In this document: piece after piece, positions 10,284-19,083 of the stretch
Position numbering within the stretch: position 1 is the first letter of the stretch
Layout of the letters: every line of letters begins with the position of its first letter
NCBI GenBank assembly: GCA_963811585.1
Contig: CAWERR010000006.1
Location: 124,001-188,000 of the forward strand
Reading direction: 5' to 3'
Origin: JACDHG01 sp963811585
GTDB lineage: Bacteria > Actinomycetota > Actinomycetes > Propionibacteriales > Nocardioidaceae
DNA: 64,000 bases
Position numbers and translations under genes: made by a program
Notes under the pieces: model-generated
What the model was told of the DNA's origin: nothing
The model's input: only the letters and a program-made list of their open reading frames with translations
The model's database searches: none

Positions 10284-10655
10284 ATGCGGGTGCTGATCGT
10301 CGACGGCGCGAACGTCGTGGGCAGTCGCCCCGACGGCTGGTGGCGTGACCGGGCAGGTGCTGCCCGCCGGCTGCATGGACAACTGTCGGTCAGCGATCTG
10401 TCTCAAGACGAGGTCGTCCTGGTCCTCGAGGGCGACGCACGGGGTGGCTGCCCCGCAGGTCAGGAAGGCCGCGTCCACACTGTTCACGCAGAAGGGTCGG
10501 GGGACGACGCGATCGTCGAGGAGGCGACCAAGCAGGTTGCCGTCGATGACGGGCGTGACGTCGTCGTGGTTACTGCCGACCGGGCGCTGCGCGACCGCGT
10601 CGAGGCGGCAGGCGCCAGCACCAAAGGCCCTGGGTGGCTGCTAGACCAGCTGTGA
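10284..10655 (+). CDS. NYN/PIN-like nuclease-fold protein
   Basis: A 123-residue protein that begins MRVLIVDGANVVGSRPDGWW, the first strand and acidic loop of the NYN fold. It continues with SQDEVVLVLEG, SGDDAIVEEA and RDVVVVTADRALRDRV, which give the other conserved acidic positions (D in DGAN, DD in the middle, D in TAD). These residues bind a metal ion in PIN-like ribonucleases. The start at 10284 is chosen over 10239 because the fold begins there. Isolated small members are often annotated only as NYN-domain proteins. The RNA target is unknown. Confidence 0.75.
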   Translation: MRVLIVDGANVVGSRPDGWWRDRAGAARRLHGQLSVSDLSQDEVVLVLEGDARGGCPAGQEGRVHTVHAEGSGDDAIVEEATKQVAVDDGRDVVVVTADRALRDRVEAAGASTKGPGWLLDQL

Positions 10656-10781
10656 TCGCCACGTAGTCGCTGGTCATCGAAGGTCTCGTGTTTCGGGCCG
10701 GATGGGATTCGGGGGACCGCAGGCCACGGGCCAGTCGATCGCGGTACCGTGGCCGCGGCGGGGTGAACAAAGGGGCGGGCC

Positions 10782-12464
10782 ATGTGGAACTTCTCGAAAC
10801 GACGTGCGCTCTTCGCGGCAGCGGTGTTCGCTGCTGCGATGGTGCCCAGCGCAATCCTGACCGCGGGTGCGAGCCAGGTGGACGTGCCGCAGGCCGGCAC
10901 CGGCTGGACTTCATCCGATCTAGCCCTAGCGCCAGCGCTGGCACCGTCAGAGCCGGTGCTGGTCAGCGCAGCGTCAACGACGGGGAACCGGGCGTCGTAC
11001 CCCCTCGGCACCTCCGCCTTCACTGCCGGACACCTCTACGTTGCGTTCATCACGCTGAGCGACGGTGGCGGCGCGACCGATCCGACACCCGGCATCACCG
11101 GTGACGGCACGACGTGGAGCAAGATCGACGCCGGAGAGGCGACCGCAGGTGCGTTCGGGCTAACGGCGTACTGGTTCATCCCGTCGGCTGACGTGACATC
11201 GACCCTTTCGACCGGCAACCTGCAGACCGTCCACGAAGGTCTGCGCTACACGATCGTCGACATCGCCGGGGACTTCGCCTCCCAGTACCCGTTCACGCAG
11301 CACATCGCGGCGCGGCGTTCCCCCGCCACTAGTTTCACCTTGCCGCTGCCCAGCCCGCCGGCAAGCGACTCCCTGGTCATCGGTGCGTTCGCCCACGCCA
11401 GGGCAGAGGAGTCGGCACCAGCGGACGGCTGGATCGAGGTCGCCGGGTCGGACGGTTCACACGTCACACCCCCGCGTGGCTCCCACGTCGTGTATGACGC
11501 AACGACCCCGGCCAACGACGCGGGCTCGTCATGGGCGACGTCCACGGCCCGCCGCGCGATCGTGCTCGAGATACCGGGCGAAGCCCCGACCCCCCCGAGC
11601 GGTGTGACCGTGGTGACGGCCGGTGACATCTGCGGCGACTTCTGCGCCAACACAGCAGAGCGTGTCATCGAAGTCGACCCTGAGGTGGTTGTCGGGCTAG
11701 GCGACCTCTCCCAAGACGGCGGCCTCTTGTCTGACTACGTCAACACGTATGGCGGCGGCACTGACCCACAAACCAGGTGGGGCACGCCGTCGATCAAGGA
11801 CATCACCCTCCCCGGTTACGGCAACCACGACTGCGCCGATGTGCCGCCGTCAACTGGCGCGATCAAGCAGGGCTGCACCGGCGCCGTTGCCTACTTCGGC
11901 CCGGACTCCAACTTCGGCACGGACATCCCGGGCACAAGCGGGACCTACTACACGGTCGTGGGCGAGTGGCTCATCGTCCAGCTCAACTCAGCCGGGGATA
12001 TCGGCTCCGGGCGGGTGACAGCCGCGGAGCTGGAAGCGCAGAACACTGCTCTCGCGGAGATCCTCGCAGGCGACTCTCACACGTGCGAGCTCGTCACCTG
12101 GCACCACCCGCGCTACAGCAGTGGCACTCCTCGCAACCAGCTATTCATCGACCCGTGGATCGAGACCGCGTATGCCGGCGGGGTGGACATCGTGCTCAGT
12201 GGGCACGCCCACGACTACGAGCGGTTCGCCCCGCAGAACGGGAATGGGAAAGCTGACGCCAACGGGATCCGCGCGTTCGTCGTGGGCACAGGCGGCGACG
12301 TCCTCCGTTCGTTCGGCAGGCCACAGCCCAACAGCCTGGTGCGGATCGTCGACCACGGCATCCTGAGGATGGAGCTGGGCGACGACGAGGACTACTCGTT
12401 CGCGTTCCTTGACGACATGACGGGTGCTGTTGACGACTCAGGGACTGGCAACTGCCACGGCTGA
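10782..12464 (+). CDS. Secreted metallophosphoesterase (purple acid phosphatase-like)
   Basis: A 560-residue protein with a signal peptide (RRALFAAAVFAAAMVPSAIL). Residues up to about 260 form an uncharacterised beta-rich domain. The C-terminal half carries all calcineurin-type metallophosphoesterase motifs in order: TAGDIC, GLGDLSQDGG, YGNHDC, WHHPRYS and LSGHAHDYERF. It probably hydrolyses phosphate esters outside the cell with a two-metal centre. It is a single gene with 126 bp upstream and convergent with the acetyltransferase at 12473. The substrate cannot be told. Confidence 0.9.
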   Translation: MWNFSKRRALFAAAVFAAAMVPSAILTAGASQVDVPQAGTGWTSSDLALAPALAPSEPVLVSAASTTGNRASYPLGTSAFTAGHLYVAFITLSDGGGATDPTPGITGDGTTWSKIDAGEATAGAFGLTAYWFIPSADVTSTLSTGNLQTVHEGLRYTIVDIAGDFASQYPFTQHIAARRSPATSFTLPLPSPPASDSLVIGAFAHARAEESAPADGWIEVAGSDGSHVTPPRGSHVVYDATTPANDAGSSWATSTARRAIVLEIPGEAPTPPSGVTVVTAGDICGDFCANTAERVIEVDPEVVVGLGDLSQDGGLLSDYVNTYGGGTDPQTRWGTPSIKDITLPGYGNHDCADVPPSTGAIKQGCTGAVAYFGPDSNFGTDIPGTSGTYYTVVGEWLIVQLNSAGDIGSGRVTAAELEAQNTALAEILAGDSHTCELVTWHHPRYSSGTPRNQLFIDPWIETAYAGGVDIVLSGHAHDYERFAPQNGNGKADANGIRAFVVGTGGDVLRSFGRPQPNSLVRIVDHGILRMELGDDEDYSFAFLDDMTGAVDDSGTGNCHG

Positions 12465-12472
12465 CAGGCTCG

Positions 12473-13033
12473 TCACTTCCGGGAGGCCCACTCGCGCTCG
12501 AGCAGTGCGAAGAGGAACTCGCTGCCCCAGGCGCCCTTGAAGAAGATGTTCTCGACGAAGTGCGCTTCGCGACGCATGCCCACCCGTTCGAGCAACGCGG
12601 CGGCCGGGGCATTCAGCGCGTCGGTGACAGCGATGACGCGGTGCAGCCCGAACGTCGGAAACGCGTAGTCGAGGAAGGCAGTGACCGCCTCGGTGGCGTA
12701 CCCCTTCCCTTGCTGGGCGGGGGCGAGGGTGAAACCCAACTCGGCTTCGCGGCGCTCGTCCGCGTTCACCTTGAGCGCCAGGTCTCCCACGAGGATGCCG
12801 TTCGACCGCTCCTCAAGCGCGAACTGGAACCACTCGCCGGGCACACCCGGCATGGCTCCCCGCAGGAATTCGACGAAGGCTTCGCCCTGGTCTCGCGTGT
12901 AGTCGCTCCAGCTCTGGTAGCGCGCGACGTCGGGGTCCGCGCGGTAGGCCACGAACGCGTCGACGTCCGCACCGGAGAACGATCGGGCCCGCAGGCGGGG
13001 GGTCTCGAAAAATGTGCTCGGCACGTGCGTCAT
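12473..13033 (-). CDS. GNAT N-acetyltransferase, RimJ/RimL type
   Basis: A 186-residue acetyltransferase starting ETPRLRARSFSGADVDAF, as in RimJ/RimL proteins. The acetyl-CoA loop is AELGFTLAPAQQGKGYATEA (Q-x-x-G-x-G/A), followed by HRVIAVTDALNAPAAALLERVGM, the C-terminal strand/helix of the fold. The acceptor could be a ribosomal protein N terminus or a small amine. Its start overlaps the stop of the preceding small gene by 4 nt (ATGA), so both are probably translated from one transcript. Confidence 0.88.
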   Translation of the reverse strand: MTHVPSTFFETPRLRARSFSGADVDAFVAYRADPDVARYQSWSDYTRDQGEAFVEFLRGAMPGVPGEWFQFALEERSNGILVGDLALKVNADERREAELGFTLAPAQQGKGYATEAVTAFLDYAFPTFGLHRVIAVTDALNAPAAALLERVGMRREAHFVENIFFKGAWGSEFLFALLEREWASRK

Positions 13034-13284
13034 GGCGCCAAGTTCTCATGATCGGCCTCGGCAGACACGACCGAGAAGAGCGTGGCGCCGATGTCCCGCA
13101 CCTTGGCGAGGACCCCGTGCAGCTCGGCCTGGTCGGCCACCATGCCCTGCAGAGTAGTGGTGCCGTCGTTCTCGCAGACGAGCGTCAGACCGTTGAACCA
13201 GGTAGACCAGTGCCCGTCGAGATGCCCGTCGATGCGGATCTCGTAGTGCGCCGGTGTGTGAGGCCCGGGCCGAAGCATGCTCAT
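13030..13284 (-). CDS. Conserved small protein of unknown function
   Basis: An 84-residue protein: YEIRIDGHLDGHWSTWFNGL, then TLVCENDGTTTLQGMVADQ, then AELHGVLAKVRDIGATLFSV. It looks like a compact alpha/beta domain. I recognise it as a common actinobacterial orphan but know no function. It is translationally coupled to the downstream acetyltransferase through a 4-nt overlap. No signal peptide or membrane segment is visible. Confidence 0.75.
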   Translation of the reverse strand: MSMLRPGPHTPAHYEIRIDGHLDGHWSTWFNGLTLVCENDGTTTLQGMVADQAELHGVLAKVRDIGATLFSVVSAEADHENLAP

Positions 13285-13360
13285 GGCGAACCCGCCAACG
13301 CCGCACGAACGCCCGGCCGGCGCTGCGTTGCCGGTCGGGCGTCACGGGCGGTGTCCAGGG

Positions 13361-13962
13361 TCATTCGGCACCTACGGTGGTCATCTGGGGGTTTCCGACC
13401 TCGGTCTGCCGTGTCGTGGTGTCGGTGCTCGCCGCACGGGATGTGACCCAGAGCGAGTAGCCGAGGGCGATCATCGCGATGCCGTTCGGGAAGGCCAGGA
13501 ACCGGTAGAACGCTCCGGCATCACCAAGAGTGCGGCGCTGATGATGCCACTGACCGCGAGAAGCGCGGCGGCCCAGCGGGTGAGGAGCGTGCCCGGTACA
13601 GCGCGAGGCCGAAGACGAGGCCGCCGGCCAGGTAGGCGAAGCCCTGGAGCTGGAAAACGGTCTGCAGCAAGCCGATATCGCCGGTCGTGGTGCCGCCAGT
13701 GGCCACCGGCGCCGAACACCAGGTAGCCGATGAGGCCCAGTACGCCGGTCTGCTTCACCTGGCGCAGGTACATGCCGGTGATGCCCACGAGAGCCAACGC
13801 GCACATCAGCACCTTCAGAGAGTTGCGGAAGACCACTTCGGTCGTGGTGACAGAGGTGGCGTCCAGGTGCGGGTGGTTGATCTGGACGCCGATGAAGATC
13901 AGTCCGGCCACCACGGCGGCGACGCCAGCGCCCCGGATGAGGGTGGTGGGCGTGATGGTCAT
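13361..13962 (-). pseudogene. Small integral membrane protein gene with about three frameshifts
   Basis: Three minus-strand frames each contribute part of a four- to six-helix membrane protein. The first frame gives MTITPTTLIRGAGVAAVVAG and FRNSLKVLMCALALVGITGM, the next gives LLQTVFQLQGFAYLAGGLVF, then ALLAVSGIISAALL, and finally GAFYRFLAFPNGIAMIALGY to the stop. The start is set at ATG 13962 because AAGGAG lies 6 nt upstream, while the first ATG (13968) would abut it. It resembles the DUF4386-like membrane proteins loosely. The breaks are near 13710, 13590 and 13530. Confidence 0.6.
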
Positions 13963-14070
13963 GTCCATCTCCTTGTTGCGGTAAATCCGTGGCGGGTGCC
14001 ACGGGATGTCCGAAACGTATGGCGCGAGGTTGTGACCGGGCGTCACCACATGTTGTGAATGACGATGTGA

Positions 14071-14202
14071 CTGGCCGGGCGGGCAGTGGCCGACGTGAGG
14101 CGGGCTGGGGCGGCCATCAGGTCGGCCACTTCGGGGAAGTCGCCTGGCCGGGCTGGAAGCGGCCGACGTGAGGCGGGCTGGGGCGGCCATCAGGTCGGCC
14201 AC
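14071..14202. repeat. 73-bp tandem duplication
   Basis: A 42-bp segment starting GGCCGACGTGAGGCGGGC occurs at 14088-14129 and, without a mismatch, at 14161-14202. The similarity extends imperfectly upstream (CTGGCCGGGC at 14071 and 14144). The period is 73 bp, which is not a multiple of three, so the duplication shifts the frame of the regulator gene that contains it. Confidence 0.85.
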
Positions 14203-14469
14203 CACGTGCGTCAGGAAGCGCGGGATGTCGTTGTCGCCGTCGTCAAGGGAAAGCCACGAGACGCGAGTGGGACTCGACGACGGGTCACGTTGGCTGGGCC
14301 AGTCGCTGAGGAGCGTGGTCTTGCCGAAACCGGCCGGTGCGGAGATGACGGTAAGCCGGTGGCCTGCATCGAGGGTGCCGTCGAGCTGCTCGAGCAGTCG
14401 CGGGCGGGCAACAAGCTGCCGGCGCGGGATCGGAGTGAACAGCTTGGTGGCGAGCACCGGAGTCGACAC
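14150..14469 (-). pseudogene. N-terminal remnant of a MalT/LuxR-type ATP-dependent regulator
   Basis: From GTG 14469 the minus strand reads STPVLATKLFTPIPRRQLVA, then RPRLLEQLDGTLDAGHRLTV and the Walker A motif APAGFGKTTLL, then VSWLSLDDGDNDIPRFL. This is the start of the roughly 900-residue MalT-like regulators. After about 105 residues the sequence enters the 73-bp tandem repeat (VADLMAAPARLTSA twice, in different frames) and no C-terminal HTH follows. The rest of the gene is absent, and the membrane protein gene at 13962 follows. This is a truncated remnant. Confidence 0.75.
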
Positions 14470-14652
14470 CTTCGGATCATAGGCGGCTGGCCGCCATCGA
14501 CTGTCGTCTCCTCGCCCGAACACGTCAAGGGAGGAGTTACCGCAGAGATACCGACTCGGGTTACCGCACAGACACCGGTGAGACACCAGGTTGTGAGACA
14601 ACGGCAGTCAGAGCCGAGGCGACTCTGCCTCCGCGATAGCAAAGGACTTCCG

Positions 14653-15904
14653 ATGAAGCGATCAGGCCTGTTCTCACAGTTTCGACGAGTGAGCCCAGTC
14701 GAGGCCAGACGTGGCAGTCACAGCCACGCTGTGTCTCGCCGCCTCGTCGCCGGGATCGCCGGTTTGACGGTCGTGCTCGGCTCCCTCATAGCGGTGTCCG
14801 GACCCTCGGCGGGGATCGGCAGCGGAGAGGCAACCCGTCAGAGAACCGAATCTGGCTGGTTGACCATGAGCGCCGGCGGTCTGCACACGTGCGGGATTCG
14901 CCTCGACCACACCTTGTGGTGCTGGGGACGAAACGCCTACGGGCAGCTCGGACTCGGCGACACGAGGAAGCGAACCACCCCGAAGCAGGTGGGCACCGGA
15001 ACCAACTGGGCCGGTCTCGCCACCGGCTTCGAGCATACCTGCGCCACCCGTGCCGACCACAGCCTGTGGTGCTGGGGATTCAACGATTTTGGGCAGCTCG
15101 GACTCGGCGACACGAGGAAGCGAACCACGCCGAAGCAGGTGGGCACCGGAACCAACTGGGCACACGTCAGCGGCGGTTACGGTCACACCTGCGGAACCCG
15201 CACCAACCACACGCTGTGGTGCTGGGGTCTAAACAGCTTCGCCGGGCAGCTCGGACTCGGTGACAACATAGACCGCAAGACCCCAACCCGGGTCGGCACC
15301 CGCACCAACTGGGCCGACGTGAGAACCGGTGACGGTCACACCTGCGGCGCCCGCACCGACCACACCCTGTGGTGCTGGGGATACAACGCCTCCGGTCAGC
15401 TCGGGCTCGGTGACAACACCAATCGGAATAGGCCTACTCAGGTCGGCACCCGCACGGACTGGGCGCGAGTCAGCGCCGAAGACGGCTACCACACCTGTGC
15501 GCTCCGTACGGACCACACGCTGTGGTGCTGGGGATTTAACGGCGTGGGGGAGCTCGGGGTCGGCGACACAGTAGACCGGACCACGCCCACGCGGGTCGGC
15601 TACGGCAGCGACTGGTACGACCTCAGCGCCGGTCACAAGCAGACCTGTGCAACCCGTTCCGACCGCACCCTGTGGTGCTGGGGACTCAACAACTTCGGCC
15701 AGCTCGGGCTCGGTGACACCGACAGATCGGACCCTGCCCACGCAAGTCGGCACCCGCGCCGGCTGGGCTTACGTCAGTGCCGGCGGCTCCCTTCACACCT
15801 GCGCCATCCGCAGCAACCAGACTCTGTGGTGCTGGGGATACAACCATAACGGCCAGCTCGGCCTCGGCGACGACAGGGACCGGTTGGTGCCCAGCAGGGT
15901 CTAG
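14653..15904 (+). CDS. Secreted RCC1-like seven-bladed propeller (one frameshift near 15722)
   Basis: The protein starts at ATG 14653 (AAAGGA 6 nt upstream) with a Tat- or Sec-like basic N terminus (SRRLVAGIAGLTVVLGSLIA). It then has seven RCC1 blades of 50-52 residues. Each blade contains HTC.(T/I)R.(D/N)HTLWCWG followed by GQLGLGD, with two cysteines per blade that could form a disulphide. Blade 7 lies in a different frame: one extra G near 15722 moves the frame, and the new frame ends at 15904. Without that base the protein would have about 416 residues. RCC1 folds bind protein partners, and no bacterial role is clear. Confidence 0.8.
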
Positions 15905-15938
15905 CGAACAGACCGTCAGGCTGCGAACGGGTTCACCT

Positions 15939-15985
15939 GATGAGAGGGCCACCCGCTGAGTGGAAGCGGGTGGCCGTTTCTCATC
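15939..15985 (+). terminator. Strong intrinsic terminator after the RCC1-like gene
   Basis: GGCCACCCGCT (15947-15957) pairs with AGCGGGTGGCC (15965-15975) across a 7-nt loop. The stem is extended outward by GATGAGA / TCTCATC (15939-15945 and 15979-15985). It lies 35 bp after the stop of the RCC1-like gene. Confidence 0.8.
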
Positions 15986-16092
15986 GTTGCTACACCAGAG
16001 CTGAAGACTCTCACGCCTTCGTTGGGCGCGCTCGTTGGCGGCGCAGCCACGCCCAGTTCTCCGAAAATTCGGTTGAGTAAGTGCATTGGACC

Positions 16093-16137
16093 TATAATCT
16101 CGCGTAGTCTAGGCTACTAGATGGTTAACAGAAGGAG
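16093..16137 (+). promoter_or_regulatory. -10 box, semi-palindromic operator candidate and RBS of the TauE gene
   Basis: A consensus TATAAT stands at 16093-16098, rare in such GC-rich DNA. TTGAGT at 16073-16078 is a possible -35 box, but with only 14 bp spacing. GTAGTCTAGGCTAC (16104-16117) is an inverted repeat with one mismatched pair, just downstream of the -10 box, where a repressor could block initiation. GAAGGAG at 16131-16137 is the ribosome binding site, 5 nt before the GTG start. Confidence 0.5.
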
Positions 16138-16142
16138 TCACT

Positions 16143-17069
16143 GTGGCCATCATCCTTGCCTTCGCGGTTGCGGGGGCCCTCGCTCAGTTCGTAGACGGCA
16201 CGCTCGGCATGGGGTTTGGCGTCACGTCTGCGACAGTCCTACTTTGGGTCGGCGTCGCGCCGGCCGCTGCCTCGGCCGCGACGCACGCGGCCAAGCTCCC
16301 GACGACGCTGGTGAGCGGTCTCGCGCACTGGCGGGAGGGAAACGTCGACACAAAGATCCTGATCAGAGTTGCAATTCCCGGGGCCATCACCGCCTTTATC
16401 GGCGCCGTGGTCCTCACCAACATCAGCCTCGAGTCGGCGGAGGCCTGGATGTCCACCCTCCTCCTGTTCTTCGGAGTGGTGATCTTCACGAGGTTCGGCT
16501 TCGGCGTCCGCCTCATCCCGCAGCCCAAGCGCGGTCACACAGCGCGCTGGCTGGCGCCCATTGGTGCGGTTGGCGGATTCGTCGACGCGACCGGAGGCGG
16601 TGGCTGGGGACCGGTGGTCACGCCATCCCTGATGACGGTGACCGCGCACGAGCCACGCAAGGTCGTCGGTACGGTCAACGCGGCGGAGTTCGTGGTCGCT
16701 GTGGCAGCCTCGGCCGGCTTCCTCGCCGGGATCGCGCAGGAAGACATCCCCTGGTCGGCGGTCGCTGGCCTGGTGGTCGGTGGCGTGATCGTGGCACCGT
16801 TTGCTGCCCGAGTCGCCGGGCGACTTCCCCATGCACCGATGGGAACGTTCGTCGGCGGGCTCATCGTCTTGGTCAACTGCCTCACGATTGTGCCGGCGCT
16901 GGGCGGACTGCCAACCTGGCTGGACTGGGTCGGCGTCGCCGCCATCATCGCGGTCACAGCCTTCGTTGCGAAGCGGGCTTGGCATCGCGAGCGTGCGGAG
17001 CGTGAGGCCGCCCGTCACCTCGCGGAGCCGGATGGCGACGAGCATGCCACGGAGACTGCAACTGCCTAA
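16143..17069 (+). CDS. TauE/SafE-family sulfite/organosulfonate exporter
   Basis: A 308-residue membrane protein with about eight helices. It opens with the family signature AFAVAGALAQFVDGTLGMGFG, quoted here as ALAQFVDGTLGMGFGV, and has the mirrored second-half motif GAVGGFVDATGGGGWGPVVT. Members export sulfite, sulfonates or related anions across the cytoplasmic membrane. The start GTG 16143 is fixed by GAAGGAG 5 nt upstream. The C terminus is basic then acidic and cytoplasmic. It is a single gene with its own promoter. The substrate is inferred only from the family. Confidence 0.9.
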   Translation: MAIILAFAVAGALAQFVDGTLGMGFGVTSATVLLWVGVAPAAASAATHAAKLPTTLVSGLAHWREGNVDTKILIRVAIPGAITAFIGAVVLTNISLESAEAWMSTLLLFFGVVIFTRFGFGVRLIPQPKRGHTARWLAPIGAVGGFVDATGGGGWGPVVTPSLMTVTAHEPRKVVGTVNAAEFVVAVAASAGFLAGIAQEDIPWSAVAGLVVGGVIVAPFAARVAGRLPHAPMGTFVGGLIVLVNCLTIVPALGGLPTWLDWVGVAAIIAVTAFVAKRAWHRERAEREAARHLAEPDGDEHATETATA

Positions 17070-17148
17070 GGCACTCCAGCTCGGTCGTTTGTCGCACGAA
17101 GCACCCAGCGGAGCCGTATCCTCCTGACGCAGATCGTTAGGAGGACGT

Positions 17149-17340
17149 GTGAGCACGCTGAACAAGGCAGAGACGGAATCGTTGCTGCAAGTACAGGCGA
17201 CCATCGAGGCTGTGCTCAAGGGTGGCTACGACCCAACCAAGGGTGCGGGCGAGCATGTTCTTCTCCGGGCCGAACTGATGAAGGCCAAGGGTGGGGTCAA
17301 AGCCATTGTCATCATGAGAGGTCATGCCCTCAACAGGTAG
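17149..17340 (+). CDS. Small protein of unknown function (63 aa)
   Basis: A GTG start at 17149 lies 4 nt after GGAGG (17140-17144), a convincing ribosome binding site. The product has a helical first half (LNKAETESLLQVQATIEAVL), a glycine-containing middle (KGGYDPTKGAGEHVLLR) and a basic end. There is no signal peptide or membrane segment. I do not recognise the family. The good ribosome site and balanced composition argue for a real gene. Confidence 0.5.
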   Translation: MSTLNKAETESLLQVQATIEAVLKGGYDPTKGAGEHVLLRAELMKAKGGVKAIVIMRGHALNR

Positions 17341-17386
17341 CGTCCTAGCTCGGAGTCCCTGCTGGTTCGACGTAGAGAGCGAGACG

Positions 17387-17998
17387 ATGTCCTCGACCGT
17401 GTTGTACATGTCGATGTCCCTCGACGGATTCATCGCGGGTCCCAACGAAACCCCAGACAACGGTCTCGGTGACGGCGGCGAACGGCTCCACGAGTGGGTC
17501 TTTCCAGGCGCCCACGGCGGTGACTTTGAGGCAGCCGTCGCGCGCCTGCAAGGCGTGAACCGCCAGGTGTATGACGAGATGATGTCCACGGGGGCTGTGG
17601 TGGCCGGACGTGGCACCTTCGAACCCGCGGGCGGGTGGGGAGGTGACCATCACGAAGGTGTCCCCATCTACATCCTGAGCCGCAACCCGGCACCCGCCTG
17701 GACCGCGGATTGGCCGTTGGTGCACTACGTCAAGGACCTCGAGGCCGCGATGCGAGATGCCAAGCAAGCTGCTGGTGACAAGAACGTGCTGGTGCACGGG
17801 GCGAGCATCACGCAACGCGCCATCGCCGCCGGACTGCTCGATGAGCTCGAGATCCACTTGGTCCCGGTCCTGTTCGGTGATGGGCGGCGCTTGTTCGAGG
17901 ACCTCGGCGTCGTACAGCGCCAACTGGAACGGGTGAGAGTTCTCGAAGGTGAGGATGGCGTCACCCACCTGCGCTACCGAGTGCGGTCGGAGGGCTGA
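17387..17998 (+). CDS. Dihydrofolate reductase/RibD C-terminal-fold reductase
   Basis: A 203-residue protein beginning MSSTVLYMSMSLDGFIAGPN, the first strand and the SLDGFIA signature of RibD-C/DHFR-like proteins. AVVAGRGTFEPAGGW is the cofactor loop, and NVLVHGASITQRAIAAGLLD followed by ELEIHLVPVLFGDGRRLFE is the second signature. It probably binds NADPH, but the substrate is unknown. The start at 17387 is chosen over 17324 because the fold begins there. A second member of the family is at 52970. It precedes the sulfotransferase gene by 6 bp. Confidence 0.87.
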   Translation: MSSTVLYMSMSLDGFIAGPNETPDNGLGDGGERLHEWVFPGAHGGDFEAAVARLQGVNRQVYDEMMSTGAVVAGRGTFEPAGGWGGDHHEGVPIYILSRNPAPAWTADWPLVHYVKDLEAAMRDAKQAAGDKNVLVHGASITQRAIAAGLLDELEIHLVPVLFGDGRRLFEDLGVVQRQLERVRVLEGEDGVTHLRYRVRSEG

Positions 17999-18004
17999 AC
18001 GCGG

Positions 18005-18616
18005 ATGCTTGCGTTTCCACGCGAAGGTTTCGTGTTTCTCGCGATGCCCAAGTGTGCGTCCACCGCGATCGAGCAGAAGCTCGTCCGACGTTCGAAGGTC
18101 GCCTTGTCGGGCGCGGGTCTCAAGCACGTCTCGATGAGTGAGTTCGAGCGGTTCGTGCAGCCGATGTTGGAGCACGCCGGCCACGCGCGGTCTTCGTATG
18201 AGGTCGTCTGCCTGTTCCGTGAGCCCGTGGACTGGGTCCAAAGCTGGTGGCGATATCGGTCCCGGCCCAGCCTGGCCGACCATCCCAACCGGCGACAGAA
18301 CTTCGCCGGTGGCGTGTCCTTCGAGGAGTTCGCCGAGGCCTACATCGAGCGGTCGACGCCCTACGCCCGCGTCGATGGCGGTAGCCAGTCAGCCTTCGTG
18401 CGAGGGGTCAACGCAGACGTGGGCGTCGATCGCATCTTCCGCTATGAAGAGCTGGAGAAGTTCGTTTCGTACGTCGAGGGCAAGCTCCGCCGCGACGTGA
18501 CCCTCGAGCACAGCAACGCGTCACCCGACCGTCCTCGCGAGTTGTCAGAGCAGGCGTACAACCGGCTGGTCGCACATCTGCAGCCCGAGTACGAGATCTA
18601 CTCCCGCCTCCAGTAG
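18005..18616 (+). CDS. PAPS-dependent sulfotransferase family protein
   Basis: A 203-residue protein. FVFLAMPKCASTAIEQKL near the N terminus is the 5'-phosphosulfate loop of PAPS sulfotransferases (PK.(G/A)ST), and VVCLFREPVDWVQSWWRY is the 3'-phosphate-binding R-x-P segment. The C terminus (DRPRELSEQAYNRLVAHLQP) matches the family ending. It would transfer sulfate from PAPS to a hydroxyl or amine of an unknown acceptor in the cytosol. It follows the RibD-like gene by 6 bp, so the two are probably co-transcribed. Confidence 0.82.
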   Translation: MLAFPREGFVFLAMPKCASTAIEQKLVRRSKVALSGAGLKHVSMSEFERFVQPMLEHAGHARSSYEVVCLFREPVDWVQSWWRYRSRPSLADHPNRRQNFAGGVSFEEFAEAYIERSTPYARVDGGSQSAFVRGVNADVGVDRIFRYEELEKFVSYVEGKLRRDVTLEHSNASPDRPRELSEQAYNRLVAHLQPEYEIYSRLQ

Positions 18617-18670
18617 TGGCCCTTTGGGCTCTACCCGGTCGCCCGCAATGTGGTCGCGACTTCGGTCGAG

Positions 18671-19021
18671 TCAGGACGTATTCGTGTCGAGCCACTCGGT
18701 GATCATGCGCCCGTTGGCGTGAATGCAGACCATGCGAAGCCGCTCGGTGCCTGAGGTCTTGAAACCATGCGCGGTATCGGGACCAACCACGATCACTTCG
18801 TCCGGACCCGACTCGCGTCTCAGGTCATCCGACATGAAGACCGCGCTTCCACTCAGCGGGATGAACACCTCAGCGTATGGATGCACGTGCTGATCCGGGC
18901 CCTCGCCGGGGGCGAGGTTCACCACGAAGAATGAAATCGCGGCATCGAGCTCCTCACCCTCAAACCGCATCGTGCGGCTTGGCGGAACAACCAGCTCCTT
19001 CGCCGTCAGCACCGTCAACAT
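18671..19021 (-). CDS. Cupin-domain protein
   Basis: A 116-residue single-domain cupin. Motif 1 is PDQHVHPYAEVFIPLSG, with H-x-H and a downstream E as metal ligands. Motif 2 is VVGPDTAHGFKTSG, with the last histidine. Between them lies a short strand pair (AVFMSDDLRRESG). Stand-alone cupins of this size may be isomerases, dioxygenases or sensors, and nothing here decides. It is convergent with the sulfotransferase gene and shares the strand with the propeller gene, 63 bp away from it. Confidence 0.85.
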   Translation of the reverse strand: MLTVLTAKELVVPPSRTMRFEGEELDAAISFFVVNLAPGEGPDQHVHPYAEVFIPLSGSAVFMSDDLRRESGPDEVIVVGPDTAHGFKTSGTERLRMVCIHANGRMITEWLDTNTS

Positions 19022-19083
19022 GTCCGTCCCTCAAATCCATCGCAGCTGTTCGACATGTGCCAGTCTGCCTCAGGTCAGGATGT

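Noticed and set aside
16239..17219. Minus-strand open frame of 326 codons
   Set aside because: It is antisense to the TauE exporter gene, which has clear family motifs and a strong ribosome site.
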